Assembly: GCF_030450125.1 (NCBI RefSeq)
Contig: NZ_CP123923.1
Span: 7,554,768-7,618,767 of the forward strand
Reading direction: 5' to 3'
Source of the DNA: Streptomyces sp. WP-1
Lineage (GTDB): Bacteria > Actinomycetota > Actinomycetes > Streptomycetales > Streptomycetaceae
Length of the DNA: 64,000 bases
Position numbers and translations under genes: made by a program. Positions 32,455-40,829 of the stretch are shown here, piece by piece. Under the pieces are notes generated by a model that had not been told where the DNA came from, ran no database searches, and worked only from the letters and a program-made list of their open reading frames with translations. Each line of letters opens with the position of its first letter. Position 1 is the stretch's first letter.

Positions 32455-34425
32455 TCAGCCGACGGGGCCGACGAGATCCGGTGCCCGCAGGACGGAGGCC
32501 GGGATCCCCCAGGCGTCGACGAGGTCGACGGCGAGGGGACGCACCTTGCGGCAGAGCTCGTTCACCTCGCGGCTGATCGCCTTGGACCGCTGGACGGTCA
32601 GCCGGCCGTGTTCCATGAACCAGGCGCGGTCGGCTTCGATGGCCGAGAGCGCGAACAGGTCGCACAGCAAGCCGAGGGCGTCCTTTACGGCGCCCTCGGG
32701 AAGAGCACGCACCTTGTCGACGAAGGCCTCCGTGATCAGCCGTTCGACATGGGCCCGGGCGAGGGCGATGACGTGGTCCTGGACGTGCGAGAAGACCTCC
32801 CCGGGCGCATCCTGCCGGTCTATACCGCGCTTGATGCGGCGGGCGAGACCGGCGAGCATGTGCTCCTCGCGGAAGCGGACCATGGCGAGCTGGTACTCGG
32901 AGTCGAGGAGCCCGGCCTCCCGGTCCCAGGCGTCACCGCCTGGCAGCAGGTCACGGACGCGTTCCAGGAGTTTGTGCGCCGAGGTCCGCTCGATGACGGT
33001 CTCGACGGCGAGGCCGGTGACGTAGCGGACCATGCCGAGCTGGTCGAGGTCCTCGAACTCGCTGGCGTGGTCGGTGAGCAGGCCCTTGGCCACGAGCTGC
33101 AGGAGCACGTGGTTGTCGCCCTCGAAGGTGGTGAAGACGTCGCTGTCGCGTTTGAGGGCGGCGAAACGGTTCTCGGCGAGGTAGCCGGCGCCGCCGCACG
33201 CCTCACGGCACTCCTGGACGACGCGGGTGGCGTGCCAGGTGGCGAGCGCCTTGATGCCGGCGGCCCGCGACTCGAGGCGGCGCCGTGCCCGCGGGTCGTT
33301 CTCGGCGCCGGAGAAGACCTCGTGCAGCTGGGCTCGTACGACGTCCTGGGCGAAGTGCAGCGCGTAGGTGCGGGCGAGGAGGGGGAGCAGGCGACGCTGG
33401 TGGAGACCGTAGTCGAGGAGCACCTGCTCCCCGGTGTCCGGGGACGCCTCGAACTGGCGCCGCCGGTCGGCGTACTTGGTGGCCACCGTCAGCGCGACCT
33501 TGGCGACGCCGACACCGGCTCCGGCGACGCTGACCCGGCCCTGCACGAGGGTGCCGAGCATGGTGAAGAAGCGCCGGCCGGAGTCCTCGATGGCGCTCTC
33601 ATAGGTACCTTCCGGGGTGACCCGGGCGAAGCGATCGAGGAGCGCCTCGCGGGGGACGCGCACACCGTCGAAGCGGATACGGCCGTTGTCGACGCCGTTG
33701 AGTCCCATCTTCCGGCCGTCGTCCTCGATGGCGACACCGGGCAGGACCCGGCCGTCCGACCGGAGGGGGACGACGAAGGCATGGACACCCTCGGACCGGC
33801 CGTCGACCTCCAGCTGGGCGAAGACGACGGCAAGTTCGGCGTGACGGGCGGCGTTGCCGATGTAGTCCTTGCGGGCCTGCTCGTCGGGGGTGGTGAGGAC
33901 GAACTCCCGGCTCTCCGGGTCGTAGCGGGCGACGGTCCCGAGCGCCTGGACGTTGGAACCGTGACCCGACTCGGTCATCGCGAAGCAGCCCATCAGCTCT
34001 CCGGTGACAAGGCGGGGCAGATAGGCCTTGTGGTGGTGACCGGTGCCGAGATGCAGGATGGCTCCGCCGAAGAGCCCGAACTGGACACCGACCTTCACGA
34101 GCACGGAGAGGTCGCCGAACGCCAGGGTCTCGAAGGCGGCTATCGACGCGCCGACGTCATCCCCGCCCCCGTACGCGGCGGGAAAGCCCATACCGGTCTG
34201 ACCGGTCGCGGCCAGTTGGACGACGACCTCGCGGACCCTCTCACGGAACGCGTCGATACCGAGCGCGTCGGCCTCGCCGAGGATGTTGGCATGGGCGACC
34301 AGGTTGGTCCGGACAAGCTCCCGGATTCCGGCGTACTCGCCGTCGAGGATCGCGGTGAGAGACGGGACGTCTATCTCGGGCCGGTGCCGGCCGATGGTGG
34401 AGGCGGAGGTGCTCTCGGTGGCCAT
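32455..34425 (-). CDS. Acyl-CoA dehydrogenase/oxidase family protein (ACOX-like)
   Basis: 656 residues from ATG 34425. Length and architecture fit bacterial acyl-CoA oxidase-like flavoproteins, longer than classical ~390-residue dehydrogenases. Visible motifs are the FAD/substrate segment MGCFAMTESGHGSNVQALGT, then RKDYIGNAARHAELAVVFAQ, GLNGVDNGRIRFDGVRVPRE, GRVSVAGAGVGVAKVALTVA and the CGGAGYLAENRFAALKRDSD-type C-terminal FAD-contact region. TFEGDNHVLLQLVAKGLL is typical of ACOX. Such enzymes oxidise acyl-CoA to trans-2-enoyl-CoA, passing electrons to O2 or ETF. The ~260-residue C-terminal domain is helical. It is monocistronic; no other beta-oxidation genes are adjacent. Confidence 0.9.
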   Translation of the reverse strand: MATESTSASTIGRHRPEIDVPSLTAILDGEYAGIRELVRTNLVAHANILGEADALGIDAFRERVREVVVQLAATGQTGMGFPAAYGGGDDVGASIAAFETLAFGDLSVLVKVGVQFGLFGGAILHLGTGHHHKAYLPRLVTGELMGCFAMTESGHGSNVQALGTVARYDPESREFVLTTPDEQARKDYIGNAARHAELAVVFAQLEVDGRSEGVHAFVVPLRSDGRVLPGVAIEDDGRKMGLNGVDNGRIRFDGVRVPREALLDRFARVTPEGTYESAIEDSGRRFFTMLGTLVQGRVSVAGAGVGVAKVALTVATKYADRRRQFEASPDTGEQVLLDYGLHQRRLLPLLARTYALHFAQDVVRAQLHEVFSGAENDPRARRRLESRAAGIKALATWHATRVVQECREACGGAGYLAENRFAALKRDSDVFTTFEGDNHVLLQLVAKGLLTDHASEFEDLDQLGMVRYVTGLAVETVIERTSAHKLLERVRDLLPGGDAWDREAGLLDSEYQLAMVRFREEHMLAGLARRIKRGIDRQDAPGEVFSHVQDHVIALARAHVERLITEAFVDKVRALPEGAVKDALGLLCDLFALSAIEADRAWFMEHGRLTVQRSKAISREVNELCRKVRPLAVDLVDAWGIPASVLRAPDLVGPVG

Positions 34426-34928
34426 GCCGCTCCGCTACCCCGAGCCGCGACGATCAACCGGCGCGGCCCCGGCGCCCATGGCGGTCGGCGCGGGAGCCCG
34501 GGTCCCCGCTCGCCGCAGCAGGGGACTCGGGTGCCTGCGCCCGGACCGCGGCCGTGCGGGAGGCACCCGCCAACGGCCCCGAGGGCAGCGGGCGTTGAGC
34601 GTTGCCGGTTCGGCTGCGTCGAATGGGTCGAAGGCGGACCAGGGCCCCGGGACGGCGAGCGGGCGCGCGCCGGCGCCCACGGCCCCGGCCACAGCCCGCC
34701 CCGTGCGACGGCCCGGACACCGCCCACCCAACGGCCTGGCACCTGCACACACCGGGCTCCACCCGACCGTTCGGTTGTCAGGAGAAGCGGTCACGGCCGG
34801 ATCGACGTACGGGGGACCTGAGAGTTCCTCGTACCTGGCAGGCCCGGTGCCATTTCCCCGCGACCGGGGTGCCGCCGGCAGCCGGGCCCGGCATCACTGC
34901 CGCGGCCCTCGGCATGAAATCGACGTCT
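34426..34928 (+). other. 500-bp stretch upstream of the acyl-CoA oxidase gene
   Basis: No gene is supported on either strand. A short palindrome at 34766-34775 resembles a TetR operator core and is listed separately. Confidence 0.5.
34766..34775 (+). promoter_or_regulatory. TetR-like palindrome ACCGTTCGGT
   Basis: A 10-bp ACCG-TT-CGGT element in the sequence context CGACCGTTCGGTTG, about 340 bp upstream of the acyl-CoA oxidase start. Fatty-acid-related TetR regulators in actinobacteria often bind ACCGNNCGGT-type cores, but no TetR gene is nearby. Confidence 0.25.
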
Positions 34929-35237
34929 TCACCTCGAAGGAGAAGCCGTTGCACGCCGGCGTCGGCACGCACTGCGTAGTTCCTGAACCCGGCGGGGGAC
35001 GCGCAGCGCCCACAGCCGGTCGCGGAAGCGGGAGGCGATGCGGTGGGTCATGGGCAGTCAGAGAGCGACGAGCTCGTCCCGCAGAACGGTGCGCGCCGGG
35101 CCGTCCCTCAGGTCCGCCAGCCGGGCGAATTGCTCAGCCGTGTGCGGGGCGTCATGGTGGACGCGCCGTCCTGGCCCGCTGGTGACGGCGTTCGCTGCGG
35201 GACGGGCGGCGAGAGAGGGCGAGTTGTTGGTGAGCAC
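34929..35237 (-). pseudogene. SigB/SigF-class sigma factor remnant (stop plus internal deletion)
   Basis: From GTG 35237, with AGGAG about 10 nt upstream, the frame reads HHDAPHTAEQFARLADLRDG, then TVLRDELVAL and TGA at 35058-35060. In the same frame it resumes LPMTHRIASRFRDR, then LWALRVPRRVQELR, before diverging and ending at 34929. Intact SigF-class factors read WLPMAHRIAxxFRDRGE, then about 75 residues of region 2, then HFRDRMWALRVPRRVQELR. Here the two FRDR segments are fused, so the core-binding and -10 recognition region is gone. No region 4 follows. Clearly inactive as a sigma factor. Confidence 0.75.
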
Positions 35238-35577
35238 GCTGAATCGCTCCTGAAACGTGTGTCCAGGGCACGACCGGAAAGGGGTGCTCCGCCGTGCGGC
35301 CTGATCGGCGGAGTCAGGGGTCAAACACACCACTGACAACGTTTGTCGGCGGCCGGTTCTCAACCCAGCCGTTGGGCCGCGGGGCGCGCAGCACCCGCGT
35401 GCACGGTGCGCCCCCGCCGCCCGAGAACCCGCGGGAGCGGCTCCGTCGCCATCTGTCCGCCTACAGCGGCGACGGACTGCCGGACGGCATCGCGGCGCTC
35501 ACCCGTCTGCCTCACTGTCAAGGAGCCACCAGCGGCGGGCCGGACGAGCATCGGCCGGTACGGCGCGGGCGTCCGGG
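35238..35577 (+). other. Intergenic stretch, possible coding debris
   Basis: One plus frame contains PPENPRERLRRHLSAYSGDG followed by LPDGIAALTRL, which looks protein-like but matches no family I recognise and has no start site. Nothing else noted. Confidence 0.35.
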
Positions 35578-36390
35578 TCAGAACGCCGTGTGAGCGAACC
35601 AGTGGTCCAGGAGCGCCGTGTCCCCCGACAGGGTGAAGACCGGTTCCCGGCAGGTCCGGCGGCCGTACAGCAGCAGCAGGAGGTCCGCGGCCTGCCCCCG
35701 GACCGCTGCGGAGGCCGCCCGGGCGCTGTTCCTGTCATCTGGCACCGATCGGAAACCGTCCGGTTCGAGCCGCACCCGCCACTCCTCGCCGACCGTGCCC
35801 CCGGCGTCCGTGCACCCGAACGTGAGGATCTCGCCGTCGCCGCGCAACTCGGTCACTCCGGGAGCGAAGAGCCCCGCGTGCGGCAGGTTGACCAGGAACT
35901 CGTCGACGCCGTCCGCCGCCAGCACGGGATCGACACCGAAGTCGCGGCCGACGGAACGCTCCGCGTCCACTCGGTGCACCAGCGTCTCGAAGAGCATCCG
36001 CCGGGCCCAGAACCGCGCGTGCGGATCGGCGCCCCAGGTCCACATCACCGCGGCGGGATCGGTGGCGCGCAGCACCGCCGCCACCTCGGGTACGCCCGCC
36101 GCCAGCCAGTCGGCGTAGTCCCGTACGTTCTCGGGCAGCCCCAGCTCGACGTCGCGGTTGCGGGGCGCCTCCTGCACCCGCTGGGACAGCAGAGCGCAGA
36201 ACCAGCGCTGCAGGGCTCCGACGTGCCGGGTGAGATCGGCGAGCGTCCAGCCGGGGCAGGACGGCACGGCACCGGCCGGGTCGGCGTCCCGCACCGCGTC
36301 TGCGAACCGGCGGGTGTCCTGCTCGATCGCCTCCCGGTAGGTCTCGTACGGCAGGGGGTGCCTCGCCTGGTTCGTCTTGGTCATCTTCAT
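35578..36390 (-). CDS. Maleylpyruvate isomerase-family mycothiol-dependent protein
   Basis: 270 residues from ATG 36390, with a second ATG two codons later that has the GGCGGA element at better spacing. The N-terminal DinB-like four-helix domain has the family opening DTRRFADAVRDADPAGAVPSCPGWTLADLTRHVG, where SCPGWTLADLTRHVG (with the metal-ligand His) is diagnostic. RMLFETLVHRVDAERSVG supplies the other conserved His and Asp. The C-terminal ~90 residues form the MDMPI_C domain. These enzymes use mycothiol, the actinobacterial thiol cofactor, for isomerisation or S-transfer; the substrate is unknown. It is monocistronic. Confidence 0.85.
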   Translation of the reverse strand: MKMTKTNQARHPLPYETYREAIEQDTRRFADAVRDADPAGAVPSCPGWTLADLTRHVGALQRWFCALLSQRVQEAPRNRDVELGLPENVRDYADWLAAGVPEVAAVLRATDPAAVMWTWGADPHARFWARRMLFETLVHRVDAERSVGRDFGVDPVLAADGVDEFLVNLPHAGLFAPGVTELRGDGEILTFGCTDAGGTVGEEWRVRLEPDGFRSVPDDRNSARAASAAVRGQAADLLLLLYGRRTCREPVFTLSGDTALLDHWFAHTAF

Positions 36391-36923
36391 CCGCCGTTCT
36401 GTGCCGGGCACCCGGTGTCGCGACCAGTGTGGCGGCTGGAGCGCACTCCAAGGCAAACCGGCCCCGGGGCCAGCGGGCCGACAGCCCGAAGCAGGCGAGC
36501 CGGTCCGCTGCTTCCGCCCTGGCCTGCCGGTGCGCGGACCCGGAACTGCCGGCGCGCCGACCTACATCCTCCATCCCCCGCATGGGCGCCGCACCGGGAC
36601 GCCCCTGCGCGTGGTCGCGGAGATCCGCCCCTACCACCCGGGTCGTAGATCCGGTGGTGACGGCGCAGCCGCGCCCTCAGACGCGTGCCAGCCTCTTCGC
36701 CGGTGGGCAGAGGGGCCTGTTGTTGATCAACACAGCGAGGATGAATATCTGGCCCGACCCCATTGGGATATGTCCCGGTCGATCTCACCCGCCGCGTCAG
36801 CCGCAGCCTGGACCTGCCGGCGGACCGAGGAAACAGCCGCCTCGCAGGGCCGCGAAGCACCTGCCGAAGAAGGCGGCGAGCGAGGCTGTCCTCCGGGGCC
36901 CTGGCGACGGGCCGGGCGGATAC
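36391..36923 (+). other. 530-bp stretch at the left border of the nucleoside cluster
   Basis: No gene is supported; open frames on both strands lack motifs. A short lower-GC segment (about 36720-36760) may be regulatory. It separates the mycothiol-enzyme gene from the last gene of the cluster's minus-strand operon. Confidence 0.5.
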
Positions 36924-37763
36924 CTACGGCTTCGTGGCGCGAATGCTGAAGAGGACCGGAAGGGGGTACTCCCAGAGTTGCAGCCGCCAGAGCCCGTCGG
37001 TCCCCTGGGTGAGGACGCCGTCCCGGTCGTTCCGTTCACTCGTCAGGTGTTCCTCCACGGTGTCGATCCGCAGGCCGGCGGCTGCGAATGCGGACACCAG
37101 CTCGCCGAGGGAGTGGGACCACTGGACGGTCTCCCGGTTCTCCAGCGGCCTGTCGGGGGCGGCGTAGCTCGTCGCGCTGGAATAGCGGTGCGGCCCGTCG
37201 TCGGCGTACGGGGAGTCGACCACGAGGGGATTTCGTTGCTCGATCATGCGCGCGAGCGGATGGAGATCGACAACGGCGAGTCGGCCGCCCGGCCGTAGGG
37301 CCCGTGTGGCGCTGCGTGCCCACGCCCGGAGGTCTCCGATCCAGGTGAACACTCCGTAGGAGGCCCATACGACGTCGAAGCTTCCCGCCAGGTCCGCGGG
37401 CAGGTCGAGAACGTCTGCGGTGACAAAGTCGGCAGCCAGGCCGGTGCGCCCGGCGAGTTCCCGTGCGCGCTCGATCGCCACCGGTGAGAAGTCCACTCCG
37501 GTGACGCGGGCGCCTTGCCGGGACCAGCTCAGGCTGTCGAGTCCGAAGTGGCACTGGAGATGGAGGAGATCACGTCCGTCGACGTCCCCGGCCAGTTCGA
37601 CATCCAGGTCCCGGAGCGTGCTGCCGCCGGCGAGGAAGCTCTCCGTGTCGTAGTACGACGGGTCCTGCCCGTGGGCCAGTGCGCGCTCGTCCCAGCTGCG
37701 CCGGTTGAGATCTCGCGCTTCGTCCTCGGGGATGACGTCCCTGTGTTCCGTGGCTCCCGACAT
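36924..37763 (-). CDS. Class I SAM-dependent methyltransferase
   Basis: 279 residues from ATG 37763. Motif I is LLHLQCHFGLDSLSWSRQGA (the family's L-x-C-x-x-G-x-x-S variant), followed by VTGVDFSPVAIERARELA, FDVVWASYGVFTWIGDLRAW and LRPGGRLAVVDLHPLARM. The pattern is that of small-molecule methyltransferases of the type-11/25 group. It is last in the seven-gene minus-strand operon of the nucleoside cluster, 42 bp after the sulfotransferase-like gene, so cluster membership is likely but not certain. O- or N-methylation cannot be distinguished. Confidence 0.85.
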   Translation of the reverse strand: MSGATEHRDVIPEDEARDLNRRSWDERALAHGQDPSYYDTESFLAGGSTLRDLDVELAGDVDGRDLLHLQCHFGLDSLSWSRQGARVTGVDFSPVAIERARELAGRTGLAADFVTADVLDLPADLAGSFDVVWASYGVFTWIGDLRAWARSATRALRPGGRLAVVDLHPLARMIEQRNPLVVDSPYADDGPHRYSSATSYAAPDRPLENRETVQWSHSLGELVSAFAAAGLRIDTVEEHLTSERNDRDGVLTQGTDGLWRLQLWEYPLPVLFSIRATKP

Positions 37764-37805
37764 GTCGGGAGCCTACCCCGTGGGAACCGGCATCCGGCCG
37801 CATGC

Positions 37806-38543
37806 TCATGCACCATCTCCCCATCCGGTGTGGCGCCAGCCCGGATAGAGCAGGTCCATGATCTCGCCGCAGTGTGTCTCGAACGTCGCACGCATGGCCG
37901 GCGTCCAGTCCTGTGGGCCGGTCGCCCGCCGCCTGGTGAGCACGGCGAACTTCGCCTTGCCGAACCGATCGTGGTTCTTGTGTGGCAGCGCATCGGGCAG
38001 CGGCGACAGCCCGAGCGCTTCGCACATCCGGTTCCGCTCCGGGCCGGGGGCGAGGATGTCCTCCATGCGGACGATCGGCGCATCCCAGTCCAGCAGCCTG
38101 CGGTAGGTCCACGACCAGAAGCGGCAGCACTTCTCGAAACGGTCGCCGGGGAAGGCGGGTTGCAGCCGTGACCAGTGGGCCTCGCGTGGCCGCACGGTCC
38201 AGTAGTACCACCCGTCGTTCATCCCGGAGGCCACGGTTGTGCGGCCGTCCCGGCACAGGGCGACGAGCGGCACCTCGGGCAGCGGCCGGTTGTCGAGGAA
38301 CACCAGGTACGGCGAGACCTCTATTCCGGGTCCGATGCTGTGCAACAGGGCGACGGCGCCTTCCTGGTCACCGGCGAGCAGACGGCGGACCAGCTCCCTC
38401 GCGTGTGTCTCGTGCCGTGCCCGGACGCGGGTGCCCCCGCGGGAGACGGCCGTGCGGTCGAGGGCCGCGGCGAGAGATGTCGTACCGCAGCGGCCGGAAC
38501 CGGTGACGAAGCCGTGCGGCGGGAAACCCTGGTGACTGGCCAC
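37806..38543 (-). CDS. Sulfotransferase-family protein
   Basis: 245 residues from GTG 38543, with GGAGGAG upstream on the minus strand. The N-terminal PAPS 5'-phosphosulfate loop reads GFVTGSGRCGTTSLAAALD, the xGxGRCGTTxL form of bacterial sulfotransferases. Further on, VPLVALCRDGRTTVASGMND resembles the 3'-phosphate-binding RdPxdxaxS region, with Asp-Gly in place of Asp-Pro. The C-terminal half includes MCEALGLSPLPDALPHKNHD, similar to the GxxG/KxN region. It probably transfers sulfate from PAPS to a hydroxyl or amine of the cluster product; no known mildiomycin/blasticidin-type pathway that I recall contains one. It lies 25 bp after the thymidylate-synthase-like gene. Confidence 0.75.
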   Translation of the reverse strand: MASHQGFPPHGFVTGSGRCGTTSLAAALDRTAVSRGGTRVRARHETHARELVRRLLAGDQEGAVALLHSIGPGIEVSPYLVFLDNRPLPEVPLVALCRDGRTTVASGMNDGWYYWTVRPREAHWSRLQPAFPGDRFEKCCRFWSWTYRRLLDWDAPIVRMEDILAPGPERNRMCEALGLSPLPDALPHKNHDRFGKAKFAVLTRRRATGPQDWTPAMRATFETHCGEIMDLLYPGWRHTGWGDGA

Positions 38544-38568
38544 TGCTCTCCTCCGCTCCTTCCGCGCG

Positions 38569-39564
38569 TCAGATCGCCGCCATGAGATCGGTGACCGCAG
38601 GGGTGACGGCGGGACTTTCGACGACGGTCTCGGCGTCGCCGAGTTTGCGGTAGGCGAAGGTGGTGAGGCAGGCCCTGGCGACCTCGGTGAAGGCGAAGGA
38701 CGCTTTCGTGGCGGCGAAGCGGTCCACGGCCGCGCTGTCACCCGCGTCGGCCGCCGTACGCAGTCCGCGTTCGAGGTCCACGAGTTCTCGTACGGCGGCG
38801 CGCACGTCGTCCGGGCCGCTGGGCAGGGCGGGCAGCTCCGCCGGTGCCACCGGTTGTGAGATCAGCTTGCCGACCAACTCGACCTCGTTCTCGTACACAT
38901 GGAAGGTGCCGGACTGATGGATGTAGGGGCCGCAGGCGGCATCCAGCAGGGCGGCGGCGACCTGGTGCATCACCATGAACAAGAAGGCGTCGTAGGGCAG
39001 CACGGTCAGGGCCTGCTGCGCCCGCATCACGGTGATCCAGGTGAGCGCGCCATCACGCAGGAACAGCTGGACGCCGGCGGCACAGGGGTGCTCGCGGGAC
39101 TGTGTGAAGTGGTCCGATGAATCGAGGACGACCGCGAATGTCCGGCGATGCGCCGGGTCCCGCCGGATCCGGTCGATGATCGCTTCCAACTGGTTCCCCG
39201 ACGCCGCGGCGAGCAGCCGTCGGCCGAACGCCCCGCTCAACGTGTGCTGGTCGTCGGAGTATTCGTAGGCACCGCGGCGGTAGTAGGCGGGTGTGCCGAC
39301 GTCGTCCCTGCCGTCCAGCGACCATGCCGCCAGGCCGAAGCAGTAGGGGAGGTGGACCGGTAGCAGGGGCGTGAAGGCCAGGCAGGACCGCGGTGAGCCG
39401 ATGCGTAAGGTGTGTGCGAGCAGTTCACGGTAGGGCCTGTCCTGAGCGCCGAAGCCGGAAGCCTTGGACAGCGGGTCCCGCACGGACGGGACCTTGGCGC
39501 CCTGGGACAGGATGTTCTCCAGCTCTCCGGCATAGGCCTGTGCGAACGTGTCGTAGGGGGGCAT
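38569..39564 (-). CDS. Thymidylate-synthase-fold enzyme, candidate CMP 5-hydroxymethylase (MilA-like)
   Basis: 331 residues from ATG 39564, with GAGGAG 5 nt upstream of the start on the minus strand. The thymidylate synthase signature is recognisable: catalytic Cys in HPCAAGVQLFLRDGALTWIT, followed by MRAQQALTVLPYDAFLFMVM in place of QRSxDxxLGxPFNxxxYxLL, and GPYIHQSGTFHVYENEVEL in place of GDxHIYxNHxEQ. Active-site Ser and Asp of the QRSxD motif are changed, as in enzymes that act on nucleotides other than dUMP. MilA (mildiomycin) and the bacimethrin homologue of this fold transfer a hydroxymethyl group from methylene-tetrahydrofolate to C5 of CMP. Next to a MilB-like hydrolase this is the likely role. 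Codon 53 is TTA (complement of 39406-39408), a bldA target. Confidence 0.8.
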   Translation of the reverse strand: MPPYDTFAQAYAGELENILSQGAKVPSVRDPLSKASGFGAQDRPYRELLAHTLRIGSPRSCLAFTPLLPVHLPYCFGLAAWSLDGRDDVGTPAYYRRGAYEYSDDQHTLSGAFGRRLLAAASGNQLEAIIDRIRRDPAHRRTFAVVLDSSDHFTQSREHPCAAGVQLFLRDGALTWITVMRAQQALTVLPYDAFLFMVMHQVAAALLDAACGPYIHQSGTFHVYENEVELVGKLISQPVAPAELPALPSGPDDVRAAVRELVDLERGLRTAADAGDSAAVDRFAATKASFAFTEVARACLTTFAYRKLGDAETVVESPAVTPAVTDLMAAI

Positions 39565-39573
39565 CTGTGCTCC

Positions 39574-40821
39574 TCAGCGGTTGGAGAACTGTCGGATGGA
39601 ACGGGATGTGGTGGCGAACGCCATCATCGTGAGCGCGCCCACGGCCAGTGCCGCACCTGTCGCGGGGAAGCCGCCCCAGCTCACCAGTGCCCCCACGACC
39701 GCCGGCGCCAATGGCGTGACGGCATTGCTGAGCAGGTTCACCGCCGAGTGCACGCGGCCCTGCAACTCGTCCGGTGCGTGCGCCGTCTGATAGCCGAAGA
39801 TGATGCTCTGTGTCGGGGCGATGGTCGTAGCGAGCAGAAAGATCACGATCGCCACGGCCCAGGGTGCCGAGCTGACGGCGAGGACCGCGAGCATCGGGGG
39901 CCACAGCCACCCCAGGGCGATCAGCAGGGCGCCGTCACGGTACTTCGCGCGCAGCTGCGGCACGGCCAGCGCCCCGGCGGCCCCGCCGATACCGCCGCAT
40001 GCAAGCAGTGTCCCGATGACCGCCGGTGCGACACCGGCCGTACGCAGACCGACGATGACGCCCAACGGCATCGCCGCGACGATCGCGTTGATGCCGCAGA
40101 GATAGACCAGGCTCGCCCGGCCCGGCCGGTCGTGCCAGACCCAGCGCATGCCCTGGAACAGTTCCGACGTGGCCAGCGGCACCTTGTGCTCCGTGCCGGA
40201 GAGGCGGGTGGTGATGCCCAGCACGGCGGCGAGCGACACGAGGTAGGACCCGGTGTCGGCGAGGAACGGCACCGGCGCTCCCAGTGAGAACAGAAACCCG
40301 CCGACGGGCGCTCCGGCGATGGTCGCGGCCTGGAGGTAGATCTGGTTGTGCGCGATGGCCTCGCTCAGCCGCGTGCGTGGGACGAGGTACGGGAGCACCG
40401 CGCGTTCAGCCGAGAAGAAGAACACCGAGAACGCACCTTCGAGGAAGGCCGCCCCCAGGATGAGGGGATAGCCGGCCGTTCCGGTCAGAACCGCCGCGGC
40501 AAGGCCACCGGCCGTGGCGGCCCGGCCGACGTCGCACCAGATCAGAACACGCTTCCTGGAGCAGACGTCGACCACCAGGCCTGCCACCAGGCGCAGCAGC
40601 AGTCGCGAACCCGTGCTCACCAGCCCGACGAGGCCGGCCTTGAACGGGGTGCCGCCAAGGTGCAGTACGAGCAGGGGGTAGGCCAGATCGCTGGCCGCCG
40701 AGCCCACGCTGGAGACTCCCTGCCCGAACCACAGCAGCCAGAAGTCGCGGCCGAACCGGGGCCGGCCCGGGCGGGTACCTGCCTGGGCCGGGCCGGACAC
40801 CGGCGCCGGGTTCTCACTCAT
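39574..40821 (-). CDS. MFS exporter
   Basis: 415 residues from ATG 40821; the upstream extension is shadow. About 12 hydrophobic segments are visible. The start RFGRDFWLLWFGQGVSSVGS and the loop DVCSRKRVLIWCDVGRA (MFS motif A region, with Arg/Lys-rich turn) identify the enterobactin-exporter/MFS_3 group (MefA/EntS-like). Such proteins expel small hydrophilic or amphipathic products using the proton gradient. Position inside the cluster operon, 8 bp from the GNAT stop and 9 bp before the thymidylate-synthase-like gene, makes it the probable product exporter and self-resistance factor. Confidence 0.9.
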   Translation of the reverse strand: MSENPAPVSGPAQAGTRPGRPRFGRDFWLLWFGQGVSSVGSAASDLAYPLLVLHLGGTPFKAGLVGLVSTGSRLLLRLVAGLVVDVCSRKRVLIWCDVGRAATAGGLAAAVLTGTAGYPLILGAAFLEGAFSVFFFSAERAVLPYLVPRTRLSEAIAHNQIYLQAATIAGAPVGGFLFSLGAPVPFLADTGSYLVSLAAVLGITTRLSGTEHKVPLATSELFQGMRWVWHDRPGRASLVYLCGINAIVAAMPLGVIVGLRTAGVAPAVIGTLLACGGIGGAAGALAVPQLRAKYRDGALLIALGWLWPPMLAVLAVSSAPWAVAIVIFLLATTIAPTQSIIFGYQTAHAPDELQGRVHSAVNLLSNAVTPLAPAVVGALVSWGGFPATGAALAVGALTMMAFATTSRSIRQFSNR

Positions 40822-40829
40822 CGCGACGG

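Noticed and set aside
32608..34821. 737-codon plus-strand frame opposite the acyl-CoA oxidase gene
   Set aside because: Antisense shadow of a conserved enzyme gene; low-complexity Gly/Glu/Val composition.
35343..35636. Plus-strand frames with PRERLRRHLSAYSGDG
   Set aside because: Protein-like for about 30 residues only, no start, no recognised family; mentioned in the intergenic entry.
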